Shown here: positions 9,729-20,115 of the stretch, one piece after another | Position numbering within the stretch: position 1 is the stretch's first letter | Layout of the letters: each line of letters opens with the position of its first letter | The notes under the pieces: model-generated | What the model saw: only the letters and a program-made list of their open reading frames with translations | Told to the model about the DNA's origin: nothing | Databases searched by the model: none | Made by a program: the position numbers and the translations under genes | Assembly: GCA_029204225.1 (NCBI GenBank) | Contig: CM055099.1 | Location: 41,966,597 to 42,030,596, forward strand | DNA: 64,000 nucleotides | Reading direction: 5' to 3' | From: Diphasiastrum complanatum | Taxonomy: Eukaryota > Streptophyta > Lycopodiopsida > Lycopodiales > Lycopodiaceae

Positions 9729-12633
9729 TCACTTGTGAAAACCGCCATTTTTGCAGAGTAATATGCATCCCTGGTTATCATTATATACTAATGTGGATTG
9801 TCCTACTATTCCCAATTCAGACAAGAAATTGGATATCCAGAGGTATTCCTTTGCCCCTTGGCATATCCCCATGTACGCTGACTCTATGGAGGATAGAGCT
9901 ACTGATTTTTGTTTATAGCATGACCAAGTAACTGCTCCGCCTATCGTGACATACCCACTTGTTGATTTCCTGTCATCACAATCATCCCCCCCCCCCCCGC
10001 CCCCCCCCCCCCCCCCCCCGTCTGAATCCACATGACCTTGAATTTCAAAATACTCTCCCTTGTATGCAATTCCCAGATTCTGTGTCCCCTTCAAGTATCT
10101 CAACACTCTCTTTGCCGCCTGCCAATGTCCCATCCCTGGATCTGATAGGAACTGACTCAATTTACAAACAGAATTGGCTAGGTCCGGTCTCGTGCATAGC
10201 ATCGCGTACATTAACGAGCCAATTAGACTCCTGTATGGGTAGGCTTCCATCTCTGCTCTTTCGTCATCATTTTGTGGGGCTTGTCCCAACCTAATTCCAT
10301 GTTCCATCGGAGTTGAGATTGCGTTGCATGAAGTGATGTTGAATTTCTCCAGGATGATTCATATGTAGTTCTTCTGGCTCAGTGTCACAAGCCTATTAGA
10401 TCTGTCCCTTCTTATCTCTATCCCTAAGCAATAGTGGATTTCCCCTAAATCTTTATCTCAAAATCCTCGTTCAACTTTCGTTTGCACTCATTGATCATTG
10501 GTGTATCGTTAGATATCAGTATTATATCATCCACATATACAACAGCTATAATGGTATTTCCCCCTGTTTTTTGAAAAAACACGCTAGGGTCAGCATTGCT
10601 CTTACTGAAACCTTCCCTGTAGAAGTAGACCTCGATTCTTTCGTACCAGGACCTTGACGCCTGCTTTAGTTCGTACATGGCTTTTCTCAGTTTGCATACC
10701 AACAAGTCAACTCCTCGCTCAAATCGATCTGGTTGTTTCATGTGCACATCTCATGAAGGTCCCCATTGAGAAACGTCATTTTCACATCCAATTGATAGAT
10801 TTCATAGTCTTTAGCAGCTGCCCATGACAGTAATATTCGAACTGAAGCTATCCTGGCCACCGGTGCAAATGTGTCTTTGTAGTCTATGCCTTCTACCTGA
10901 GCGCAACCCTTTGCCATGATCCTAGCCTTGTATTTGCTTATCACTCCATCTGCATTGCATTTTATTTTGAAGACCCATTTTGATCCGATCACCTTTCTTC
11001 CATCTGGCAATTTGACCAGACCCCATGCATGATTCTTCTCGATGGAATCCATTTCCTCCTCTATGGCTTTCCACGCTTCTGCTTGCTGCCTTGTAACATT
11101 TGGGCTCTTCATGCTCTCGTGTGCCAATAGAACCATGGCATCAAACTTGGAAGACACTTTCTTGATCCTGGTTGATCTTCTCTGCATTGGCTCAATTATG
11201 CCATTGGGGCTTCTGGCTCTTTTATCGGTAGTTCTTTTGATACCTCTGGCTCCCTTGTTAACGCCTCTTCTAACATGTTCGCCACTGTAACCTCTTGATT
11301 CTGGATCTCTTCGTTGATTTCCATGCCATCGCTTACGTAGATGACCTGCGTATTAGGCATCTTTTTTTCATCAACTCCCTTTCTCAGCAGGTCCAGTTTC
11401 TCTTCATGGAACACTACATCTCTAGAGATGTAAATGTTCTTTGATTCAGCGTGAAATACTCTATAAGCCTTGGCATCATCTGTGTATCCAACCAAGACGC
11501 ATTTTATTGATTTTTGATCCAATTTCTTCCTATCACTCGTGTGGAATTAGATCAAACGCAGTACACCCAAAGACTCTCAGATGTCTTAGGGATGGTTTAT
11601 GTCCAAACCATTGTTCATAAGGCGTTCTCCCATTCAATGCCTTGGCGATCTATTGATTGCGTGTACTACCGTCCCTGCAGCCTTTGCCCACAGAAACTTG
11701 GGCATCTCATTGTCATGCAGTAGGCACCTCACCTTTTCTATAATCACCCTGTTTTTCCTCTCTGAGACCCCGTTTTGTTGGAGGGTATATGGGACAATGA
11801 ATTTCCTTTTTATCCCATGCAGCTCACAAAAATCATCGAAGGCGTTGCTCCTATATTCACCGCCATTGTCCATCCTCAGCCTTTTAATCCTTCTGTCTTT
11901 CTGGTTCTTGACAAATTGTTTAAATGATTTAAACACTTTGAACGTCTGACCTTTTGACTTCAAGAATATGACTGATGAACACCATTCATGAGCAGTCATC
12001 TATGAATATGACGAAATATCATGCTCCTCCAATTGATTCAGTTTCCATGGGTCCACAGAGGTCTGAGTGGATCAAATTCAACAATTGCCTCTCTCTTTTT
12101 CCTTCGTAGCTTGCAAACCGTTCTCTGTTCTGCTTTCCATACAGACATGCATCACATCTTCCTATGTCTGTGCTGGGATTGAAATTGAAGTCCCTGACTA
12201 AGTTTCCTTGTGCCAATTGACGCAATCTTGCCAATCCCAGGTGTCCCAGTCTCTTGTGCCACATGTCATTCTTCTCTGTCTCTGTTGAGGCCACACACGC
12301 TATTTCCCGCTGCTCTGTATTGACTATGAATCGGTATAATCCTCCTCTCCTTTTTCCTATAGGTATGGCTACATCGACTTTGAGCATGCTACATTCTCTC
12401 TTTGAAAATATGATCTCTAGATCCATGTCAACAATGCAAGCAACTGAAATCAAGTTCTTGGCAATGTTTGGCACATGCAAGACTTCACTCAACGTGAACC
12501 TTCTGTCATTGGGAAGTCGAAGACTGACTGTCCCAACTCTCACAGCTGTGATCACTCCTTTGTCTCCTATTGTCACTTCCTTTCCTCCTACAATTAGCTC
12601 ATACGTGACGAAAGAACTTCTATTGAAGGTCAT
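9729..12633 (-). pseudogene. Element A pol: protease end, integrase, RT, RNase H
   Basis: Minus strand, from high to low coordinates: MTFNRSSF (after the protease DSG) and a GAG-pre-integrase HKRLGHLGLARL with zinc-binding CDACLYGK; integrase core HSDLCGP, then RMDNGGEY and QQNGVSERKN; GYTDDAKAYRVF; RT with YKARIMAKG, DYKDTFAPVARI, KQASRSWYERI and the catalytic YVDDIIL (about 10515); then RNase H with YRSLIGSLMYAM, RKSTSGYVT, LSSIESAYMG and NDNQGC. The frame is broken at several points and a poly-G expansion interrupts RNase H, so it cannot make an active polyprotein. Confidence 0.85.
9985..10019. repeat. 35-base poly-C tract inside the RNase H coding region
   Basis: On the plus strand C is broken only by one G at 9999. 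On the coding (minus) strand it gives a run of glycines between DSD and DDCDDRKSTSGY, where other copia elements have a short DYAGD-type loop. Confidence 0.85.
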
Positions 12634-13610
12634 GTGTTTTGTTGTAGCGAGTCAAGATACCATCCCATGTATGTGGTGCCTTTGAGTCCCTTTAATTCAC
12701 TCTTGATTTCGATGATTTTTGCACAACTGTTTGAAGAAGATTGTAGGCTGGTCTCTTCTAGTTCATCCTGGATTATAGCCATGAATGCTATCTTTGCCTC
12801 ATCCTCCTCAGCTCCAATCTTCATCAGGTTCGCTTCTGCGCTCAGCCTTCTTTTTACATCTTCATGCTTCTTTGGACATTGTCTCACAAAGTGCCCGATC
12901 TCATTACAATAGTAGCATTTCACATCATAGCCCTTCTTCTGTCCTTCTTTCCACGACTTCTTTTTAGAATCCTTTGAACTTTCCCCCCACTCAGTGTTTT
13001 GTTCTTTCTTGATCTTGAAGTCCTTGAATCCGCTTATGAGAGCAACATCAGTTTGCCTGTCATTGGCTTCTCTCCTTACCTCATCCTGAAGTAATCGATT
13101 GCATACATAGTCTACCGTCAGCCTTTCATCCATCCCTTCCAGATTGATCACCAGGGCCTCATATTGGTTTGGCAAGCTTCCCAATATTCTGTAGATCAAT
13201 TGCCTTTGCTCCACTGTCGCGCCTACTTCGTCCAATTGCCGCGCCATGGTCTTGATCTTCTCTACGTGTGCACTCATGCTGTCACCGCTACCCATTTGTA
13301 TGTTCGCCAGGTGTCTCTATAGAAGCAGAATGTTGGCTATCCCTTGCACTTCGTACGCCTCCTTCAGCTGCATGCAGACCTCCATCGATGTCTTGGTGTG
13401 CTTGACTCGATTTATCGCTGCATCTCCAAGTGCAAGGTAGATCATCAGGTAACAATTCTCCACAGGCCTCTCTCCTCTAAGATCAGCCTCATTTTCCAGC
13501 TCCAGTTCGCATAGTAGCTCCCTCCATCTCTTTAACAGGTGCGCTCATTCCTTTCGATCATCCAAGATCGCACTTTCACTCCTTCTCGATCCTCCAAGAT
13601 GATCCATGTC
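12630..13610 (-). pseudogene. Element A gag with zinc knuckle
   Basis: Reads QLKEAYEVQGIANILLL, a stop, then HLANIQMGSGDSMSAHVEKI, LGSLPNQYEALVINLEGMDE, a Lys-rich stretch and the zinc knuckle CYYCNEIGHFVRQC, then WYLDS at the start of protease, where a frame change separates it from pol. It would be the nucleocapsid and packaging protein. Broken by at least one stop and one frameshift. Confidence 0.8.
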
Positions 13611-13704
13611 CAATTGCCCTTTTTCACGTGATTAGTAATCCAAATCTCGTGTGACCGATTCCAAACCTTGCATGATCAATTTAGTGACGTGGGCCCATAA
13701 CCTT

Positions 13705-14056
13705 TGAAGGATTAATTTATTCTTAACAGCATGAGCAACTGATAATTAAAACACAGACATATCGTATTGAAAGAACACAATTAATCAACACAGTAATAAT
13801 GCGCAATCACTATCACACAAGAACACGAAGGAGAATCACAAAGCATCCAAAAATGAGCGTAGTGTCTGTTCAGATCATTCTTCATTATATTCTTACGATA
13901 GGTGCCCTCCAAGAATTGGCCCAGAGAGTCCTGAGCAGAGAGTACTCAAAGATCATTCCAAGAACTCCTAATCCCGTCATACTTACCGACCATTTTTTTT
14001 TCCTATTCAGTTGAATTCTGACGGTTATCCTAAGTGTGAATTGCTTATAACTAACA
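13705..14056 (-). repeat. 5' LTR of element A
   Basis: Pairs with 9191-9527. It contains an extra copy of GAGAGTCCTGAGCA absent from the partner. On its internal side the minus strand reads AGGTTATGGGCCCA, a weak match to a tRNA-Met-type primer site. Confidence 0.9.
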
Positions 14057-14420
14057 CTCTTGATCAACTACATTTATTCGGTCATAGCTTCTTTCCATGA
14101 CCGCCATATTTGTGGGCTTTCTAATGCATCCCCCGCTGGTGTTCCGGGCTCCATCAGTTTGTTTTTGTCTAGCCTTACTCATTCTTCCTCCGTTTTTGGT
14201 GCTTCTGCCATTCCCTCATTCCTCTCATCTTGCTCTGCCATTGTTAATCTGGGTGGTTCTCCAAAAATGACTATGTTTGACATTTCCATCTCGTCAGTTT
14301 CCTCTAGCCTTCTTGTATCGAAAAAGCATGAGTACGAGATAGACAACAGGATCTATGCTAATGCAAATCACAGACAGTAACACAATCAGAGATAAATTTA
14401 CATCACACGAACAATGCTTC
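14057..14420 (-). mobile_element. Copia X continued: linker before RT, and possible LTR-like end
   Basis: On the minus strand the frame resembles EEPPRLT...SWKEAM, the polyprotein stretch just upstream of copia RT, and continues into the fragment at 9190 if element A is removed. The last 85 bp, next to the DNA transposon, are non-coding and may be LTR sequence that continues at 23197 beyond the transposon. Confidence 0.5.
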
Positions 14421-14456
14421 ATTAAGGCCCTTTTTGGACTCAAAAAGGGCCTCTTC
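14421..14456 (+). repeat. Left terminal inverted repeat with internal hairpin
   Basis: Begins ATTAAGGCCC and ends GGCCTCTTC. The only mismatch to the right end is A against G at the fifth base. Because the repeat is itself palindromic, one strand could fold at each end. Confidence 0.85.
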
Positions 14457-14758
14457 ACTAATTATAATTAGTGTTAATGACGACACGTGTCCCAATAAAA
14501 CATTGACAATTGAGAGGGAATGGTCCATATGACATGGCAAATTCAATGGTGCAGATTAAATCAAGTGTGGGCCCACAAAGTACACCTCTAACATTAACCC
14601 TAGATAAAGCAATAACTATGCCTACAAGTTAACATCAACTAGCATGTCTATCTACTAGCAGCCTTATCCTAAGTGAGCCTAGTCCTTATTTCAAATTTTG
14701 AATGTTCACAAGCTTGTATCTCTCATCTCTCTCTCATTTTGTAGTCTCTCTCTAAACG

Positions 14759-14872
<114 letters not shown>

Positions 14873-14974
14873 CTGTATACTCCACAGTTATTCTATTTTT
14901 TTTATTTTGGTTCACCTTATCTGAAGATCTACACACTATTTCGCATATCCTACATTATCATTACATCATCCATT

Positions 14975-16334
14975 ATGACCTCTACTCAATCAAGGAAGCC
15001 CAAGAATCAACTAGCTTCCATTGTTGCACACATCAAAGATTCTAATGAGCATTGGGTGCCCCATACATTTTCAACTTTTGACTGGGTTTACATGCAACCA
15101 TCGGGCAAAGGAACTCACAAGGTTGCAAAGAGGAAGCGAAACAACCAAGACTACCATTGGAAAGGAAGGATCCACGAATTCAAGATCGACCAAAACGGCG
15201 AATACCTTGCAAATGTGCAACACGTATACATGCGTCGAGATATTTTATTGGATGTGGCTGTTGCTGGTAGAACCATACAGTCACATTGTAGGTCTCACCT
15301 CTTTTATTCTTTTGTTAACTATTATGTTTGAATTATTATTATGTCATTGTAATGGATAATAATGTTGCATTAATGCCTGGTGTAGATGTCTTTCCTTCAA
15401 ATAGCTTCTACTGGCAAAACGTGAAGTCCTTCACTGGAAAATTCTCCGTCATACATGCCAAATATGGAGAACTAATATATGGTGGGTTGGCATCCTCTGC
15501 CCTGATCAAAATGGGCATTTTCTTTTACGATCACATGTACAAAGTTCCAAAAAAAAACTTTGGCCAAGGCAAATTAGCACCAACTTCTGAGCCTGCGATC
15601 AATTCTCATGAGTGGCCATATGTTGACCAACTGACTATTGAATTAACGAAGAGGCAACTTCTCAAAGAGATTATTGGTAATATGAAGCCAACATTCGGAT
15701 CCAAACGAGTCTACACTAGCATCTCTGTGCCGATCACCGTATTTGTTGCCATATTTAAGGCGGTCCCCTTTAGGAAAATAAACACGATGTGGGCATGGAA
15801 AGCAACAGAATCATCACTGTTGGACAAAATATTTGTCACATGGGATTCAAAGGAAATGGAGCATAAAGGAGATTTAATAAGGTGTAAGCTCTCTTGTGAA
15901 ACAATGACCATAAGGTATCATATTTCACGTCAAACATGCTCCTTAAGTTTCATTTATAGGCGATATAAGTTTGGTCATGGCCGATGGGACCCTCTGGACG
16001 CGGAGACGAATCAACAAGAAGTGGAGATATCCATACATTTTCCCCATGATGAAATATGAGAAATTCATATAAATAAGGAGTGCAGCCTAGAAGATCTTCG
16101 GCATATGCTTGGATTGACTTTTGTTGATGTGCCAGTAGATTTTGTCTTCACTCGTAATGGACAAAATGTGAGTCCCTAATTTCCATTAGATTCCTGAATT
16201 TTATATAGTAATGTTGAATAAATATAGGATTATTAACTTTGTGTCTAGTTTTGCAGATACGGAGACGAGCCGAAAAAGATCATGAATGTGTTTCTTTTTT
16301 ACAAACAGGGACATTAGGAGTCCAATGGGAATAA
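14975..16334 (+). CDS. BAH-domain protein encoded by the DNA transposon (one in-frame stop)
   Basis: Probable exons are 14975-15287 (CAT T/GTAGGT), 15386-16167 (TGTAG/AT to AAT/GTGAGT) and 16257-16334 (TTGCAG/ATA). They sum to 1173 bp, 391 codons, in phase. Residues about 25-160 follow the bromo-adjacent-homology (BAH) pattern: FDWVYMQPSG, YHWKGRIHEF, NGEYLANVQHVYMRRDIL, VFPSNSFYWQNVKSFTGKFS and IFFYDHMYKV. BAH domains in plants and animals read histone tails or nucleosomes, so a nuclear chromatin role is expected. The rest (LEDLRHMLGLTF near the end, then a basic RRRAEK tail) is unrecognised. A TGA at 16057 interrupts an otherwise continuous exon 2, so this copy is probably inactive. It is followed 285 bp later by the H3-like gene on the same strand. 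The BAH call rests on pattern recognition. Confidence 0.65.
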
Positions 16335-16618
16335 AGGATTTAATCTAATGGAAAATAGAAAACACAATTAGTTGGTTGTGTTTTGACTCTATTCTAATAT
16401 ATTTGGTTACGTTTTGACGTTACTTTTGCATTGTCACATTTTATATGCCTATTACTACATTTGTGGATGTCCAAGGATTTTTACTCATGAGCCTAGACAA
16501 GAACATACTATATTTGGAAAAGAGGCCAAAACTTTTATTGAGTGTCAGAGTGTCAGTTTTTTTAAATTCTTTGTTTTTCATCTCTCGTGTTCTCTGATAC
16601 GTTTTCAAAGGCTAACCA

Positions 16619-17760
16619 ATGTCGGAGGCAATGGCACGGACAAAACAAACGGCTAGAGATCCCAGAGTGACTGCATTGCTCCATAGGGATGCACTAGCCA
16701 CCCTTGATGAGAGAGAGAGACGGGAGAGCAGAAGCAGGAGTAGGAGTCGCAACCCTATAGCGTCTCAGGAAGATCCGGCCACTCAACGTGAAGCTGAGGA
16801 GGACATGGCCCATACAGCAGCTGCACAGGAGGACCAGACTGAGCAGCAGTAGCAAGAAGACCAGCAGCAGCAGCCAACACGAGAAAAAAGCCCTTCCCCG
16901 ACGGCAACTGAGCTCGAGGAAACAATGAAGCTCCTAGATGAGGAGCTTGCGGCATCGGGTGAGTTGCCGATTTTGAATGATTATTTCTTCGACCCATTTC
17001 CACCAGCATGGGCATGGACACATCAAATTTAGGCATATCGGGGGACACCACACCCACCATGTCACCTCCAAGTCACGGCCCGGTGATGGGTCCGATGATG
17101 TCGTTGCTGGTGGGTGGTTCTGATGAGGGCACCCCGATGTCAAACACAACAAGGATGAAGTAGAAGGCGACCCATAGATGGTCAGAGAGAGGAGCACACG
17201 AGCGAAAAAGAAAGAATCCTCGCAAGACAGGGTCTACATCAAAGCGACAGAACCCTGCAACTCAGCAGCCATCACCACTGCCCACACCGCCAACATCGCC
17301 TCCACCGCCTCCACCTCCACCGCCTTTGCCCCCACTGCCTCCACCGCCTCCAAGTTCTACCGCAGCTGGCCCAAGTAGGACCGTAGAGCATCGCAGGGAT
17401 AGGTCGGCCCCTCGTGCAGCACCATGGGCTGGAAAGGAGCTCCGCAGCATGCAGCCACCACCTCCTCGACCACGTAGGAAGTGCAGGATCACAAAGTGGC
17501 TCCAGGATATACGAAACTATCAGAAGTCCGTAAAATTTTTGATCCCTAGGGCCCCTTTTGTGAGGCTTGTAAAAGAAATAGTGGATGAATTTTTCTTGGG
17601 GAACAGAGTTACGGCAGATGCGGTGTCCGCAATACAAGAGTCTGCGAAAATGTACCTAACGCAGCTCTTTGAGGACTCATTTTTGTGTGCAGTGCACGGG
17701 AAGAGAGTCACAATACTCCCGAAGGATCTCCACCTAGCTAGAACACTAAGGAGAGAGTGA
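16619..17760 (+). CDS. Histone H3-like protein: ARTKQTAR tail, long linker, H3 fold (one in-frame stop)
   Basis: The ATG at 16631 gives MARTKQTAR. After Met removal this is the exact N-terminus of histone H3 including Lys4. Its context (purine at -3, G at +4) is better than the upstream in-frame ATG at 16619, which would add MSEA. Next come an SRSRSRN basic patch and Gln/Glu-rich sequence with TAG at 16850 in a CAG run. A likely intron follows (16959-17185, G/GTGAGT to GGTCAG/AG), then a Lys/Arg-rich and Pro-rich linker, and from about 17480 a full histone fold. The fold shows DIRNYQKSVKFLIPRAPF (alpha-N), VRLVKEIVDEF (alpha-1), AVSAIQESAKMYLTQLFED (alpha-2), CAVHGKRVTILPKDLHLART (loop 2, alpha-3). 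Joined exons total 903 bp, 300 aa, against 135 for H3. Loop 1 has canonical length, unlike the insertion common in CENH3. The Lys9 and Lys27 contexts are absent. It would be expected to enter nucleosomes or mimic the H3 tail. Confidence 0.82.
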
Positions 17761-18004
17761 AATTAAAAATATCATGCACATGGTTTTATTTATAATATAC
17801 TGAAGATTTGGTGTCAAGTATCTTGCAGAATTTCAGGTTGTGTGAATGCAAATTGTTGTGATTGAGTTTGATATCTGATTTCAGTACTGTTTATGTGAAT
17901 GCAGTCATCTAAAAATTTTAGTATCATCTATGTGAATGTAGTGATTTAAAATTTTCAATACTATGGGAATGGTAGTTTCTTTAACCATGTTGTAGATAAG
18001 ATAG
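17761..18004. other. 3' region of the H3-like gene
   Basis: A/T-rich non-coding sequence between the H3-like stop and the palindromic array, with three loosely repeated TTTATGTGAATG(C/T)AG motifs (about 17890-17945). Confidence 0.5.
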
Positions 18005-18255
18005 GTTTCCATGTCGTGGCATGGAAATCATGCCAGGGCGCGATCAGGGCCCGTTTGACCTGGTCAAACGGGCTCTGGTCTGGTCGCGCCTTGGCGTGAA
18101 AATCACGCCAAGGCGCGACCAGGGGACGTTTGACCCGGTCAAACATCCCCTGGTCACGCCTTGGCATGATTTTCACGTTAGGATGCGACCAGGGCTCGTT
18201 TGACCAGGTCAAACGAGCCCTGGTCGCACCCTGGCGTGAAAATCACGTCACGTAA
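18005..18255. repeat. Tandem array of alternating palindromes, about 72-bp unit
   Basis: Two dyads alternate. P1 is GTTTGACCNGGTCAAAC, centred near 18062, 18134 and 18207. P2 has arms GGTCGCGCCTTGGCGTGA and TCACGCCAAGGCGCGACC around a short spacer (best copy 18079-18120), with diverged or partial copies on both sides. The array lies exactly where the plus and minus gene pairs of the transposon converge. It is G+C rich in an A/T-rich setting. Binding sites for an element protein, a bidirectional terminator or a nested foldback are all possible. Confidence 0.85.
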
Positions 18256-18379
18256 AAAAAGGAGGAGACATCTTTATCAGAAAAAAAAAATTAAATTCTA
18301 AATTCAATAAATAAGCACATCATATAATGACAACAGAGAATTAGGAGAGTCCACAAGAGAAAAAGGACAAAATCTTTAT

Positions 18380-19850
18380 TCACATTTGATCCATTTCCTT
18401 CAGAGAGGACTTCAGCTTCTCTGATCGCTTCTCTGATGACAGTAATGGTTTTAACATTTCTAATGCTAATTTAGGAGCATTTCCCTCATCCTCATAAGGG
18501 CCAATTAAACCCGAGAGAATGAGCCGGGTCTCGAATCCAGGGCAGAAATCATTCAAAACGGCTTTTCGGAGGACATAGTAAGCCTTTGGTGTTGACAATG
18601 ACAAGTCCAGCTCACCAATGTGCTTGGAGAGTGCTTTGCATTTAAGAATCTCTGTCTGTCCATCAGGGCTGTACTTGTTGCTGAAGCCGAAAATAAAGTT
18701 GTTGGGCAAGTTCCCAATGTAGTGGGCCATAGACCTGTCCAGAGTTCTTGCTTCAACTTTCTCCCGAGAGCCACCCCTTCGCATTGCAAATGCATCAAGC
18801 TCCACTGCATTCTGCATTTGGTTCAAATTATTGCAAAATGAGTATAATGAAGACAAACAAACATAACAAACACACGCAAGTTGAATTGTTGGGTCAGACT
18901 TGCCTCGGTGCCTTCATCAATGTCTTCGGTTTGCGCAAGGTTAATTCCTTTGCCTTTGTACTTCACATCAGCAGTTTTCCCTTCGAGTACCTCGAATGGC
19001 CTCGTTTGAACTAGTGGTGGTTGAAGTGTTTTCAACTGGCAAAGCACCCTTGCCAGTGCTTGCTCGGTGGTGTCCGTGTCATGCCCGATCAGCTTCTCAT
19101 ACGTGTCGTCGGGCTGGGTGTGGTCGAAAGTGGAACTGCCATTCTGCAAATTTACCAATGCTGCCAGCATCTCATCTTCTCGCAAGCCGAGAATATGTTG
19201 CAAGTCATGCATGAACACATACTCCTGCCCATCAATGATGATTGGAGCAAGGCCATGGATTCGAAGCACGACATCATCGGACGCATCTATATCTTCTGGC
19301 TCCGCTGATGTGGATGCACATGTTGCCTCTTGCGCAGCCAAGATTGTTTCGTGCTCCGCAGATAAATCTTCCTCTTCACCCAGGTCGTTCATCTCGTTCA
19401 CCTGCTCACTAGGATTGTGTTTGTTGCTGGCCATAGTCGCTGGAAACTCATTAAGCAAAAAAATAACAGTAATCTCACCAGATAGAAACTTCTTTCCTAC
19501 ACTTTCAAGATCAAAAGTTTTTAGCTGATCCTTCGTCAGCTCCAAGTAATGATCGTTACCCAAGTGACTAATAAATCTGTTGAGATGAGCGATAAAGGGT
19601 CTATCTCCTTTCCATATATAACTAAGCAAGTTATATGGAATCCACATGATAGTTGAGCCAGGAATTTGTATGGCATAAGGCTTCAAAATTTCATCTATAT
19701 ACTCACTCACATACGTGAATGCATCCGTATTAGCCCATAGAGTGGCAAGCATGTCTATTCTACCAGTAAACATACAATAAATACGATCTAACTTATCTAA
19801 AAACTCTGTGGGGGCTAGCAATTGGCCAACTCTATTTTAGGGGACGACAT
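18380..19850 (-). CDS. Unknown transposon-encoded protein, two exons, one frameshift near the start
   Basis: Main exon 19821-18904 and last exon 18811-18380 join in phase 0 across a 92-bp intron with a GC donor (CCGAG/GCAAGT) and an AG acceptor (AAATGCAG/AATG). A better start is ATG at 19850 (MSSPKIELANC), separated from the main frame by a small frameshift near 19825; a TATATAAG motif lies about 130 bp upstream. The protein of about 460 residues has an N-terminal helical region (DKLDRIYCMFTGRID...IWKGDRPFIAHLNRF), a Glu/Asp-rich middle, EYVFMHDLQHILGL, and a C-terminal part with NLPNNFIFGFSNKYSPDG. The family is not recognised. DLQHILGL resembles DLRHMLGL in the BAH protein. It lies 266 bp from the transposase-like stop, on the same strand. 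Confidence 0.6.
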
Positions 19851-20115
19851 TGTTATGCAACTAAGAACACTAATTGACCAGCAAACTAGTAGTCTAATTG
19901 AACAAGACAAGCTAAATTACGAGGAAACAAATTTCAACAAAGCAAGAAGTGACAACAAAATGAAAACCCCCACTCTTATATAGAGGGACGTGTATCCAAA
20001 AATAGATATTATTATAAAATCAAATAAAATAATTTCTATTTATAACAACAATCCAATTCGGCAGTAATATTTATCACAAAGGAATATTCGAACTACAATT
20101 CAACATAAATTGTTT
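19851..20115 (-). promoter_or_regulatory. Probable promoter of the unknown minus-strand gene
   Basis: On the minus strand CTATATAAGAGTGGGGG (near 19985-19970) is a good TATA-type motif about 130 bp upstream of the ATG at 19850. The spacer also holds the 3' flank of the transposase-like gene. Confidence 0.4.

Larger units (their letters stand above)
9191..14056 (-). mobile_element. Full-length Ty1/copia element A, minus strand
   Basis: Two LTRs (9191-9527 and 13705-14056) flank a degraded gag-pol in the order gag, protease, integrase, RT, RNase H, typical of copia. CTCTT at 9186-9190 and 14057-14061 is the target-site duplication. The LTRs differ at about 20 positions by eye plus a 14-bp duplication (roughly 6%), so it is the oldest of the three complete elements here. 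It landed inside copia X, itself within pectate lyase intron 2. Confidence 0.92.

Noticed and set aside
15890-15965. A 45-bp intron in the BAH gene
   Set aside because: Too short for a typical plant intron, and the frame is open through it.
16619-17160. Reading the H3-like gene as one unspliced frame with several stops
   Set aside because: A phase-matched intron (16959-17185) removes the frame change and TAG 17161, leaving one stop. This is the simpler explanation, though not proven.
17326-17760. Calling the H3-like gene a centromeric CENH3
   Set aside because: Loop 1 has the canonical H3 length, the tail begins ARTKQTAR, and the gene sits in a transposon. Nothing specifically supports centromere function.
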